NCBI GenBank assembly: GCA_944384205.1
Contig: CALWSL010000005.1
Coordinates: 136,765 to 180,842 of the forward strand
Origin: an uncultured Acetatifactor sp.
GTDB taxonomy: Bacteria > Bacillota > Clostridia > Lachnospirales > Lachnospiraceae
Direction: 5' to 3'
Length of the DNA: 44,078 bases
The notes under the pieces were generated by a model that saw nothing but the letters and a program-made list of their open reading frames with translations, had not been told where the DNA came from and ran no database searches. Shown piece after piece: positions 26,356-34,810 of this stretch; within the stretch, counting starts at the first letter, position 1, and each line of letters begins with the position of its first letter. The position numbers and the translations under genes are program-made.

Positions 26356-27704
26356 ACGTTGTTTCTTCTCCCTTCTCTCTGCTCCATAAAACGTTCCATC
26401 ACTCCTGCTATTGCAATGGATTCTTCTTCCGTAAATTTGTAGGATCGCCCCCGGTGTCCGTTTATCATATATGCAAAATCGCTGATTTCATAGCGAAGCC
26501 CCTGTCCCAAAAACTTGCAGAAATAACGTTCCTTTTTGGAAGGGTCTTCAAACCGTACCTCGAAATACTGGGTCAGCCACCATGGTGATTCACAGAGAAT
26601 GTAACCCTTCGTACCGGAAATTAAAAGCTGCCCCTCAGATTTCACAGCCACACCGCTCTTGGACAGCGCCATACCGTTCTCATATACAAAAGAAGCTTTT
26701 GTATATAAATCAATACCTTTCTCGTCGAGAATACTGTCAAACCGCACTTCCTTATAATCCGTCCCCATCAGCTTCATAATCGGCAGAAGCGTATGGGTTC
26801 CAAACTCCGTAAAGCCGCCCCCGTATTGTACATCCGTGCGCTCCCGCATTTCCGGCGGCGTCAGTCTGGTAAAGCACGCCTCCACATCACAAATTCGTCC
26901 GATAACGCCGCTCTTGGCAATCCCCATCATCTGCGCAAAGCCGGGACAGTATGCCGTCTTAATTGCCTCCATGAGAATCCGGTTTTTTTCATGCGCCAGT
27001 GCGAACAGTTCTTCCGCCTGCGCCTTTTTGAACGCAAGCGGTTTCTCGCAGAGCACATGCTTATCCCTCTTCAATGCCGTTTTTGCATATTCATAATGGG
27101 TTTCATGAGGAGATGCAATATATACCGCATCAATATTTTCCCAGAACTCTTCCAAATTATCCGTTCCCAGATCCAGTTCAAATTTATCGCAGAAAGCATG
27201 AGCGCTCTCCCTGTTGGGATTGTAAACACAGTTGACAATCACGCCGCTGACATATTTTGCCTCCGGCACAAACCTTACTGCAATACGCCCTGTTCCAATA
27301 ACGCCGATACGAATAATCGGATGATTTAATGTGCGGACCTTTGTGGAGGAAATATTCTTGGTCCGCTCCAGATACACTACCTGACAGAACTCCTCCATAT
27401 AATCAAAGGTTCCTATCCAGTCAGACCCAACCGTGAAGATATCAATCCCGTATTTCTGTACATCCTCCACCTTCTGTCCCTGATGATCCTCCACGATAAT
27501 CTCATCCGCAAAGCCGCTCTGCCGCACGTTTTCGATTCGCTTGTCCAGAGAATCCACAATATTGAGTTTTCCGCGGGACTCATCGTATTGTTCTGTGGTC
27601 ACACCCACAATCAGATAATCCCCCAGCGCTTTCGCTCTCTTCAGCAAATTGTAATGTCCCTCATGAAACAAATCAAAGGAACCGTAAGTAATTACTTTTT
27701 TCAC
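26343..27704 (-). CDS. Cytidylyltransferase (TagD-like) - Gfo/Idh/MocA oxidoreductase fusion
   Basis: 453 residues. Residues 1-130 are a TagD-type nucleotidyltransferase: ITYGSFDLFHEGHYNLLKRA holds the H-x-G-H motif and ERTKNISSTKVR the C-terminal motif. Residues 131-453 are a Gfo/Idh/MocA dehydrogenase: IGVIGTGRIAVRFV is the NAD(P) loop, and HVLCEKPLAF carries the conserved Glu-Lys-Pro. A reductase joined to a cytidylyltransferase recalls Bcs1-type bifunctional CDP-ribitol synthases, but with a different fold pair. The likely logic is reduction of a keto- or aldo-phosphate to a polyol phosphate and CTP activation; the substrate is unknown. The GTG start at 27704 overlaps the GT2 stop by four bases. 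Confidence 0.85.
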   Translation of the reverse strand: MKKVITYGSFDLFHEGHYNLLKRAKALGDYLIVGVTTEQYDESRGKLNIVDSLDKRIENVRQSGFADEIIVEDHQGQKVEDVQKYGIDIFTVGSDWIGTFDYMEEFCQVVYLERTKNISSTKVRTLNHPIIRIGVIGTGRIAVRFVPEAKYVSGVIVNCVYNPNRESAHAFCDKFELDLGTDNLEEFWENIDAVYIASPHETHYEYAKTALKRDKHVLCEKPLAFKKAQAEELFALAHEKNRILMEAIKTAYCPGFAQMMGIAKSGVIGRICDVEACFTRLTPPEMRERTDVQYGGGFTEFGTHTLLPIMKLMGTDYKEVRFDSILDEKGIDLYTKASFVYENGMALSKSGVAVKSEGQLLISGTKGYILCESPWWLTQYFEVRFEDPSKKERYFCKFLGQGLRYEISDFAYMINGHRGRSYKFTEEESIAIAGVMERFMEQREGRRNNVCLK

Positions 27705-28675
27705 GTTTCTTCTTCTTTCTTTATAGAATCATCATCATCAAAATTCAGCCGCTTTTCCTCCACCACAAGAGGTCTGTTTATGACGCGTGTATTAATATTC
27801 AGAATATATTCGCCCAGAATACCGATAAACAAAAGCTGCAAAGAACCTAACAGGAAAATCCCGATAACCATGGGAGCATTGCCTGCCTGAAAGGTATACC
27901 AGTGTGTCAGTTTATAAATCAGATAAAAAACCGCCACACCCATACTGATTGCAGAGGCGATAAAACCAAGAAAGGTTGCAATTCGCAGTCCCACCTTGGT
28001 ATAAGAGGTAAAGCTCAGCATTGCCGCATCATACAGGCTGTAAAAATTATTGTGGGTCTTGCCCGCGCGGCGTCTTGCCTGCTCGTATTCCACCTCGATA
28101 CGATTAAAACCATGTCCGTATTCCGCCACAATTCCCCGAATGAACGGAATCGGATCATCTAACTGCCGCAAAATTGCGATAAAAGTCTTATCATACAGAC
28201 CGAAGCCTGTGAAATGTTCAATCATCTCCGTCGTGGACATATTACGGATTAATTTGTAGTAAACGCTGCGCAGAAAGTAAATAAACCGATTCTCCTTACT
28301 GCTGGTCTTTACGCCGCTTACAATCTTATGTCCCTTTTCCCACTCCTCAACAAATCTGGGAATCAGCTCCACCGGGTCCTGAAAATCGCAGCACATGCAG
28401 ATTGTGCAGTCTCCCGTGGACTGGCACATGGCATAGAAAGGCGAGTTGAACTGTCCGAAATTTGTCACGTTAAAAATCGCCTTGATTCTTTTATCCCCGG
28501 CGCAAAGCTTTTCCAGTTTCTCTCTGGTTCCGTCCGTGGAACAGTTATCAATAAATAAAATTTCATACTCATATTGTGAGAGCGCCTCCTGCATCACATT
28601 GGAAACCGCAAAGCTGAGAGGCTCTACATTGTCCACCTCGTTAAAGCAGGGAATAACAATACTAATTTTTTTCAT
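27701..28675 (-). CDS. GT2 polyprenyl-phosphate glycosyltransferase (GtrB/CsbB-like)
   Basis: 324 residues. The N-terminal GT-A domain has ISIVIPCFNEVDNVEPL, ILFIDNCSTDGT and the metal-binding CCDFQDP. Two C-terminal membrane helices lie at about 228-252 and 265-290. This layout belongs to GtrB, CsbB and DPM1-like enzymes, which move a sugar from an NDP donor onto undecaprenyl phosphate at the inner membrane face for later use by a GT-C enzyme outside. A YfhO-type protein is encoded in the same operon, so a CsbB/YfhO-type pair is plausible. The ATG at 28675 overlaps the 3' end of the reductase gene by 14 bases. Donor sugar is unknown; the CDP-sugar made by this operon is an obvious candidate. 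Confidence 0.88.
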   Translation of the reverse strand: MKKISIVIPCFNEVDNVEPLSFAVSNVMQEALSQYEYEILFIDNCSTDGTREKLEKLCAGDKRIKAIFNVTNFGQFNSPFYAMCQSTGDCTICMCCDFQDPVELIPRFVEEWEKGHKIVSGVKTSSKENRFIYFLRSVYYKLIRNMSTTEMIEHFTGFGLYDKTFIAILRQLDDPIPFIRGIVAEYGHGFNRIEVEYEQARRRAGKTHNNFYSLYDAAMLSFTSYTKVGLRIATFLGFIASAISMGVAVFYLIYKLTHWYTFQAGNAPMVIGIFLLGSLQLLFIGILGEYILNINTRVINRPLVVEEKRLNFDDDDSIKKEEET

Positions 28676-29588
28676 TCTGTTTCATCCATTCTATTGTTTT
28701 GCGCACACCCGTCTCAAAATCGGTACGCGGTACAAATCCCGTATCTGCCGTAAGCTCTGCCAAATCCGCGCAAAGCTCCATCACCTGCCCCTTGGCATAA
28801 GGCACGCTGCCAATTCCCGGCATCATGCGGTACCGTGTAATCTCCTTTATCTGCTCGATATATCGTTTGAGCGGCACACCTTGTCCGCTTCCCAGACAAT
28901 ATGCCTTTCCGTTTTGCCCCTTATGTCCCAGAAGCCACAACGCATCTGCCGCATCATCACAATACAGGAAATCCCATATTTGCTCTGCCGGAGTAAAAGC
29001 AGTCGGTTCATTGTGCAGCATATGAAAGATACACTGGCTTACCATACTGTCAGACCTGTCATAAGGACCGTATACGCTTAAAATCCTCGCCCAGATATGG
29101 CGCATCCCCTTCTGTCCGCAAAGAAGCCTGCTCATCTGTCCTGCACAAAGCTTCGCAATTCCGTAACCCGTTTCCGGGAAAGCAGGCGTATCCGGTTTTA
29201 ACACACCTTCCACTCTGCCATACTCCGCCTGAGAACCTGCTCCCACAAAGGTATGACACCCCAAACGAGCCGCCAGATCCACAGCGTCAAGGGTATAACG
29301 GATATTTGCTGCCTGTATGGAGGTATCGTTTCTGCCTTCTCCACAAGTTCCTGTCCACGCCAAATGATAGAATATATTATATCCTGTCTCCGCTGCATAG
29401 TCAATCTTGCCCAAAGCCTGCAGATCCGCCTCAAGTACTGTAACAAGCGGACTTTTCGGAATGATATGATTCCGTGGAGAGTCCGGATGACAGATAACCA
29501 GAACCTCCGCCTTTTCCTCTATACATTTCCTTATCAGCGCCATTCCCACGGTTCCGGTGGGACCGGTAATCACCACTCTCTCACTCAT
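28662..29588 (-). CDS. SDR-type NAD(P)-dependent sugar reductase/epimerase, YerF-like role proposed
   Basis: 308 residues of the extended short-chain dehydrogenase family. VVITGPTGTVGMAL is the dinucleotide loop, FVGAGSQAEYG contributes the Ser region and YGIAK carries the Tyr-x-x-x-Lys catalytic pair. The FLYCDDAADALWLL segment is typical of NDP-sugar epimerases and 4-reductases. It is the last of five CDP-sugar genes. In CDP-abequose or paratose pathways the final step is a C4-keto reduction by such an enzyme. In the yersiniose pathway YerF reduces the side-chain ketone left by YerE. Because a thiamine enzyme is present here, the second is favoured, as an inference. The ATG at 29588 has GAGG eight to nine bases upstream. 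Confidence 0.82.
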   Translation of the reverse strand: MSERVVITGPTGTVGMALIRKCIEEKAEVLVICHPDSPRNHIIPKSPLVTVLEADLQALGKIDYAAETGYNIFYHLAWTGTCGEGRNDTSIQAANIRYTLDAVDLAARLGCHTFVGAGSQAEYGRVEGVLKPDTPAFPETGYGIAKLCAGQMSRLLCGQKGMRHIWARILSVYGPYDRSDSMVSQCIFHMLHNEPTAFTPAEQIWDFLYCDDAADALWLLGHKGQNGKAYCLGSGQGVPLKRYIEQIKEITRYRMMPGIGSVPYAKGQVMELCADLAELTADTGFVPRTDFETGVRKTIEWMKQNEKN

Positions 29589-29601
29589 CAGACTTTCCTC
29601 T

Positions 29602-30681
29602 TTATTGTTTGCTGCTTAAAAATTCCCGAATCTGCTGCTCCATACTGTTTTTTATATTCTCCCCGCTCAGATAATCCACATACCATTCCACGGTTTTACC
29701 AATCGCCTGTTCCACATTCCAGCGGGGGGTCCAGCCAAATACCGTCTTTATTTTCGTACTGTCCAGCTTCAAAAAATTTGCTTCATGGGGTCCGCCGTCC
29801 GGTTTTGCAATCCACGCTGCCGGTTTGTTTGTATAGCATTCCCATTCCTTACAAAAAGCTGATACCACTTTTCCCGTATTCCAACAGTCCTCCTCCGAAG
29901 GTCCCACATTATAATTTCCCGCCAGATCGGGATTCTCATACTGCCTTTGTAAAATCATCAGATACGCCGTTACCGGATCCAACACATGCTGATAGGGGCG
30001 GATAGAATGGGGATTTCGCACAACAATCGTCTCTCCGCTCTGCATTGCCCGCACACAGTCAGGTATAATACGGTCAGCGGCGAAATCTCCGCCGCCGATT
30101 ACATTACCGGCTCTTGCCGTGGATACGGGCAGACTTCTCCCGTTCCCTTCTCCAAAAAAGGAATTGCGATAGCAGCTTGTCACCAGCTCCGAACAGGACT
30201 TGGAATTAGAATACGGATCATAACCGTTTAATTCCTCGCACTCCCGATATCCCCACTGCCATTCACGGTTCCGATATACTTTGTCCGTTGTCACGTTCAA
30301 AAAAGACCGGACGCAGTCATTGGTTCTGACCGCTTCCAGAATATTCACTGTTCCCATTACATTGACATCATATGTATAAACCGGATTCCGATACCCCTCC
30401 CGCACAATGGGCTGCGCCGCCATATGAAGGACAATCTGGGGCTGTATGCGCCTCATCGTTTTCTGCAGCAGCTCCAGATTCCTGATATCTCCGGTCACAT
30501 TTTCCATCTCATGCTCCAGTCCGCACAACTGATACAGGGACGGCTCTGTAGGAGGCTTTAGGGCATAGCCCGACACCTCTGCTCCCAGCAAAAGCAGCAG
30601 CAGGCTCATCCAGCTTCCCTTAAATCCCGTATGACCGGTAATCAGTATTTTTTTCCCTTGATAAAAAGACAAATCCGTCAC
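29602..30681 (-). CDS. rfbG: CDP-glucose 4,6-dehydratase
   Basis: 359 residues, the usual length. ILITGHTGFKGSWMSLLL is the NAD-binding loop with the family-specific GFKGSW, VTTDKVYRNREWQWGY follows the strand that carries the Thr, and PYSNSKSC contains the Tyr-x-x-x-Lys. It converts CDP-glucose to CDP-4-keto-6-deoxyglucose with bound NAD, the second step of CDP-deoxysugar synthesis. The GTG at 30681 overlaps the stop of the thiamine enzyme gene by four bases and has GGAGGA six bases upstream. It lies in the same operon as rfbF and rfbH. Confidence 0.93.
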   Translation of the reverse strand: MTDLSFYQGKKILITGHTGFKGSWMSLLLLLLGAEVSGYALKPPTEPSLYQLCGLEHEMENVTGDIRNLELLQKTMRRIQPQIVLHMAAQPIVREGYRNPVYTYDVNVMGTVNILEAVRTNDCVRSFLNVTTDKVYRNREWQWGYRECEELNGYDPYSNSKSCSELVTSCYRNSFFGEGNGRSLPVSTARAGNVIGGGDFAADRIIPDCVRAMQSGETIVVRNPHSIRPYQHVLDPVTAYLMILQRQYENPDLAGNYNVGPSEEDCWNTGKVVSAFCKEWECYTNKPAAWIAKPDGGPHEANFLKLDSTKIKTVFGWTPRWNVEQAIGKTVEWYVDYLSGENIKNSMEQQIREFLSSKQ

Positions 30682-32501
30682 GTTTCTTCCTCCAAAAGCG
30701 GTATATACATCTGTTGTTCCAGTTCCTCTCTGGGCAGAAAAGGAGCCAGATCCTCCAACGGCGCCGACACCATCTCACCATTCTTCAGGCGCTTACTTGC
30801 CGACTTGGGTTCAAATTTCTGCTGCGTATCCACAAAAATCTCGCAGATACAGGGACCTTCCCTCTGCAAGGTCTCTGCAAGCATATCAAGCTTGCCGTTA
30901 TCCGTTATTTTCTGATAGGGGTATCCGTATGCCCACGCCAGCTTCTCCATGGACGGAAAGCTCAAATCACCGCTGTCCTGACCGATTCCAATTAGCGGCT
31001 CTCCGAAAAAATTACTCTGTGTCTGGCGGATGGAATGATATCCGGCATTGTTTATGATAAATATCTTAATTGGCATTCTATGATGGATAATCGTCTGCAG
31101 CTCCTGCAAATTCATCTGGATACTGCCGTCCCCGGTGACACAGATAATCTCTTCTCCGTGGGCTGCCACACTGGCGCCAATCGCAGCCGGCAGGTCATAT
31201 CCCATGGAGGCTATCGCCGAGTTGATGATAAATCTCTGCCCCTCTTTCATGATATAAGCATGGCTGCCCACAACACAGGCAGAGCCGTTTCCCACGACGG
31301 TAATCTGTCCTTCCGGGAGCATACTGCTGAGTTTCTCGATAAAAGCATAGACATTCACAATTCCCTGTTGTGTCCTGTGCTTTTCCAAAACAACCGGATA
31401 TTCCTTCTTCCATTTACGGCACTGCTCCAGCCATTCGGCTCCGTCATATAAGGGTTCCTCAGACAGATTTCTGTCAAGCGCCTCCAGCAAATCCTTAGCA
31501 TTCGCCCACACAGGCATATCCACATGAAGACTTGGCTTCTTTAATTCCTCCGCGTCCACATCCTCCATAATGACATAAGCCTCCCTCGCCCAGGATGCAA
31601 AATGATAGCCCACCTGTCTGATACTGAGTCTGCTGCCCACCGACAGCAATAAATCGCTGTTCTGAACAGCCCAGTTGCCCGGACGGTCTCCCATAATACC
31701 GGCTCTCCCGGTATAGAGCGGATGACTGTCATATAACAAATCAATGCTGTTCCATCCCGTCACAACGGGAATGTTTAATTTCTTTATTACTTTTAACAGA
31801 ATATCCGCCGCGCCTGCAATACGAACGCCGTTTCCCACATTCATCACAGGGCGCTTCGCCTGTCTGATTTTTTCGATAATCTCCCGCGCCTGTCCGTCCG
31901 TCACTTTCGGAACAGTATCTGCCGCTTCCTGCTCTGCATCGGGATGGTAGGAACGCAGCTTGTCCGTTTCCACATATGCCCCCTGCACATTCAGCGGAAT
32001 GTCAAGCCAGCAGGGACCCGGTCTGCCGCTCTTTGCCAGATAAATTGCTTTTTCCAGACAATATCTGATATCCTCCGGATGAATGACCATTTCTGCATAC
32101 TTCGTCATACATTCCACTGCTTTTACAATATCAAATTCCTGATCGCCCATGGCGCGAATCCGTAAGCCTGTACTTCTCGCCGTAGTGTCATATCTTACCT
32201 GACCGGACAAAATCAGCATCGGAATGGAATCCAGCCACCCTCCGACCACACCGGTGATGGCATTGGTTCCGCCCGGTCCCGTGGTAACGCAGACCGCAGC
32301 AATCTTATTATGGATTCTGGCATAGCTCTCTGCGGCAATGGCGCATGCCTGCTCATGATGATTATAAACGCAATGCAATCCTTCTTTGTGCCCCAACCCG
32401 TCATTTAAGTGCATGGCACCCCCGCCGGTCACAGAGAACACATGCTCAATCCCATTCTGCACCAGCATTTCCGCAATATAATCTGCAACTCTTACCCTCA
32501 T
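30678..32501 (-). CDS. Thiamine-diphosphate-dependent enzyme, acetolactate-synthase-like (YerE-like role proposed)
   Basis: 607 residues. The N-terminal Pyr domain has NHHEQACAIAAESYAR with the conserved Glu50 that activates thiamine diphosphate. A central domain follows. The C-terminal PP domain has TGDGSIQMNLQEL with the downstream INNAGYHSIRQ, the metal/TPP motif. The fold is that of acetolactate synthase and glyoxylate carboligase. There is no small ilvN subunit and no branched-chain amino-acid gene nearby. It lies between rfbH and rfbG, the setting of yersinial YerE, a flavin- and TPP-dependent enzyme that adds a two-carbon unit from pyruvate to C4 of CDP-3,6-dideoxy-4-hexulose. This points to a branched sugar. 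The exact acceptor is inferred. The ATG at 32501 has GAAGGGTGA just upstream. Confidence 0.85.
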   Translation of the reverse strand: MRVRVADYIAEMLVQNGIEHVFSVTGGGAMHLNDGLGHKEGLHCVYNHHEQACAIAAESYARIHNKIAAVCVTTGPGGTNAITGVVGGWLDSIPMLILSGQVRYDTTARSTGLRIRAMGDQEFDIVKAVECMTKYAEMVIHPEDIRYCLEKAIYLAKSGRPGPCWLDIPLNVQGAYVETDKLRSYHPDAEQEAADTVPKVTDGQAREIIEKIRQAKRPVMNVGNGVRIAGAADILLKVIKKLNIPVVTGWNSIDLLYDSHPLYTGRAGIMGDRPGNWAVQNSDLLLSVGSRLSIRQVGYHFASWAREAYVIMEDVDAEELKKPSLHVDMPVWANAKDLLEALDRNLSEEPLYDGAEWLEQCRKWKKEYPVVLEKHRTQQGIVNVYAFIEKLSSMLPEGQITVVGNGSACVVGSHAYIMKEGQRFIINSAIASMGYDLPAAIGASVAAHGEEIICVTGDGSIQMNLQELQTIIHHRMPIKIFIINNAGYHSIRQTQSNFFGEPLIGIGQDSGDLSFPSMEKLAWAYGYPYQKITDNGKLDMLAETLQREGPCICEIFVDTQQKFEPKSASKRLKNGEMVSAPLEDLAPFLPREELEQQMYIPLLEEET

Positions 32502-32524
32502 TCACCCTTCCTTTCCGCCTGTGA

Positions 32525-33865
32525 CTACAGACAGGCAGCTTCTCTGATCGTCTTCGCCATATAATCTATTTTTTCATCTGTCATTCCGGGATATACTCCC
32601 ACCCAGAAGGAATCCGTCATAATCCTATCCGTCACCGCCAGATTCCCCACAACACGATATCCTGTGCCGTCCGCCCGCATCCGGTCAAAGCAGGGATGCT
32701 TTGTCAGGTTTCCCGCAAACAGCATTCTGGTCTGAATCCCCTTGCTCTCGATATAGGAAACCACCTTATTTCTATCCACGCCCTCCTTACAGGTAATCAG
32801 GAAACCAAACCAGCTCGGCGTGGAATGCGCGGTCGCTTCCGGCAATATCAATTTATCTTCTAACCCTTCCAATCTCTGATGCAGACGGTTAAAATTATGA
32901 ATTCTCCGTTCCACAAAGGAGGGAAACTTCTCAAGCTGGGCGCAACCCACAGCAGCCTGCATATCCGTTGCCTTCAGATTATATCCAAAATGGGAATATA
33001 CATATTTATGATCATAACCGAGCGGCAATTCGCCGTATTGTCTGTCAAAACGATGCCCGCAGAGGTTATCGCGTCCCGACGGACATACACAGTCGCGCCC
33101 CCAGTCACGGAAGGAACGTATGATTTTATGCAGAAGCGGATTGTCCGTATACACGGCGCCTCCTTCTCCCATAGTCATATGATGAGGCGGATAAAAACTG
33201 GAGGTACCGATATCCCCGATGGTTCCCGTAAGCCTTTTCGCACCGTCTATCTCATAGATGCTGCCCAGGGCATCGCAGTTATCCTCCACCAGCCAGAGCT
33301 TATGCCTGTCGCAGAACTCCTTTACTGCCTTCAAATCAAAAGGATTGCCAAGGGTGTGGGCTATCATGACCGCCTTCGTTTTGTCAGAATAAGCCTCCTC
33401 CAGCATTGTAACATCAATATTATATTCCGGTATCGTCACATCCACAAAGACGGGAACTGCACCATATTGAATCAGGGGCGTGACCGTGGTAGGGAAGCCT
33501 GCCGCTACGGTAATCACCTCATCCCCTCTGTGAATCTGTCTCTCCCCGAGCAGCGGTGAAGTCAGCGCCATAAACGCCAGCAGATTTGCCGAGGAACCGG
33601 AGTTCACCAGCGAACAGAAACGAATTCCCAGATACTCCGCAAACTTCTTTTCAAACTGTTCTGTATATCTGCCGGAGGTCAGCCAGAATTCCAAAGCGCT
33701 GTCCACCAGATTACACATCTCCGCACTGTCATAGACACGGGAAGCATAGGGAATCCTCTCTCCCTCGTGGAATTCCTCACTCTGTTTGTGGTAACGATTA
33801 CAGTATTCCTTTACGTTTTCGAGAATTGCAGCTCTCGCCTGTTGTTCTGTCATATGTTCAAACAT
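32525..33865 (-). CDS. rfbH: CDP-4-keto-6-deoxyglucose 3-dehydrase (PMP/[2Fe-2S], E1 type)
   Basis: 446 residues of the DegT/DnrJ/EryC1 aminotransferase fold. At the usual PLP lysine the sequence reads SFYPPHHMTMGEGG, with His228 replacing Lys, the hallmark of C3-dehydrases that use PMP. Cysteines at about 197, 259, 261 and 269 (C...CxC-x7-C) match the iron-sulfur pattern of RfbH/DdhC/E1, with a slightly longer first spacing. It removes the C3 hydroxyl of CDP-4-keto-6-deoxyglucose together with an iron-sulfur reductase. No DdhD/E3-like reductase is visible in the window, so that partner must be elsewhere. The ATG at 33865 has GAGGTG four bases upstream. Confidence 0.93.
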   Translation of the reverse strand: MFEHMTEQQARAAILENVKEYCNRYHKQSEEFHEGERIPYASRVYDSAEMCNLVDSALEFWLTSGRYTEQFEKKFAEYLGIRFCSLVNSGSSANLLAFMALTSPLLGERQIHRGDEVITVAAGFPTTVTPLIQYGAVPVFVDVTIPEYNIDVTMLEEAYSDKTKAVMIAHTLGNPFDLKAVKEFCDRHKLWLVEDNCDALGSIYEIDGAKRLTGTIGDIGTSSFYPPHHMTMGEGGAVYTDNPLLHKIIRSFRDWGRDCVCPSGRDNLCGHRFDRQYGELPLGYDHKYVYSHFGYNLKATDMQAAVGCAQLEKFPSFVERRIHNFNRLHQRLEGLEDKLILPEATAHSTPSWFGFLITCKEGVDRNKVVSYIESKGIQTRMLFAGNLTKHPCFDRMRADGTGYRVVGNLAVTDRIMTDSFWVGVYPGMTDEKIDYMAKTIREAACL

Positions 33866-33903
33866 TTTTCACCTCGTTTTTATTCATTCTGACAATCCAT
33901 GCG

Positions 33904-34014
33904 GAGAATGCCTGAAAAACAGGCATTCTCCTGTGTGAGACATAGAACTTCTTCACGAAGCAGTATTTGCTGCGAGTGTAAATGGCTGAAAGCCATTAGA
34001 AGTTCTTCTCACAC
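33904..34014 (-). other. Highly structured intergenic element between rfbF and rfbH
   Basis: Two adjoining inverted repeats. 33904-33930 is a perfect 11-bp stem (GAGAATGCCTG, loop of five A/T, CAGGCATTCTC). 33933-34014 has an outer stem in which GTGTGAGA plus AGAACTTCT (with a CAT bulge) pairs with AGAAGTTCT plus TCTCACAC. Inside it are a GCAG/CTGC hairpin (33960-33974) and AATGGCT-GAA-AGCCATT (33981-33997). The outer stem overlaps the last six bases of rfbF. No T-run follows on either strand. It may be a processing or stability element, an attenuator, or a copy of a dispersed palindromic repeat. Confidence 0.6.
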
Positions 34015-34788
34015 TTCCCACACTTTCCATGGCGCATTGCCCGACGCCCACATTTCATTGAGCTTGTCCATCTCACGCTTGGTATCCATACACTGCCAGA
34101 AGCCGTCATGACGGAATGCGGCAATCTGTTTTTCCGCTGCAAGTCTCTCCAACGGCTCCTGCTCAAATACCGTCTCATCTCCTTTAATATAATCAAAAAC
34201 ATCCGGCTCCAATACCATATAACCCACATTAATACGGTTTCCATCGTGCTTTTTCTTCTCACGGAAGGAAATAACACTATCATCCCCGGCAATCTCAAGC
34301 ACACCAAAACGCTGCTCCAGCGACACAGCCGTCAGAGTAGCTTTTTTCCCGTGTTTTCTGTGAAAATCCAACAGCTGATTCATATCTATATCCGACACAC
34401 CGTCGCCATAGGTCATCATAAAAGTTTCATCACCGATGTATTTTCTGACACGCTTGATTCTTCCGCCGGTCATGGTATCCAGTCCGGTATCCACCAGCGT
34501 TACCTTCCAGGGTTCCGCCACATTATTGTGTACGGTCATCCGGTTCTCATTGGAAAAATCAAATGTCACATCGCTGTTATGCAAATAGTAATCGGCAAAC
34601 CATTCCTTAATCATATGCTGCTTATAACCGCAGCAAATCACAAATTCATTGAAGCCGTAATGGGAATACTCCTTCATGATATGCCATAAAATAGGCTTTT
34701 CACCGATTTCAATCATCGGCTTCGGCTTTAAATGGCTTTCCTCGCTGATACGTGTTCCATAACCCCCCGCTAAAATTACTACCTTCAT
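34009..34788 (-). CDS. rfbF: Glucose-1-phosphate cytidylyltransferase
   Basis: 259 residues, the family's usual length. VVILAGGYGTRISEESHLKP is the nucleotide-binding loop with the R and K-P-K-P residues, MTYGDGVSDID carries the metal-binding Asp, and VGYMVLEPDVFDYI is family-specific. It makes CDP-glucose from CTP and glucose-1-phosphate, feeding RfbG and RfbH. The ATG at 34788 has AAGGAGAG five bases upstream. It lies 22 bases after the 594-aa membrane protein gene, so it shares that operon. Confidence 0.94.
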   Translation of the reverse strand: MKVVILAGGYGTRISEESHLKPKPMIEIGEKPILWHIMKEYSHYGFNEFVICCGYKQHMIKEWFADYYLHNSDVTFDFSNENRMTVHNNVAEPWKVTLVDTGLDTMTGGRIKRVRKYIGDETFMMTYGDGVSDIDMNQLLDFHRKHGKKATLTAVSLEQRFGVLEIAGDDSVISFREKKKHDGNRINVGYMVLEPDVFDYIKGDETVFEQEPLERLAAEKQIAAFRHDGFWQCMDTKREMDKLNEMWASGNAPWKVWEV

Positions 34789-34810
34789 CTTCTCTCCTTA
34801 TCCTTTTTGT

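Noticed and set aside
30678-32501. Biosynthetic acetolactate synthase (IlvB)
   Set aside because: No ilvN, ilvC or other branched-chain genes are nearby. The gene overlaps rfbG and sits among CDP-sugar genes, so a sugar-branching role fits better.
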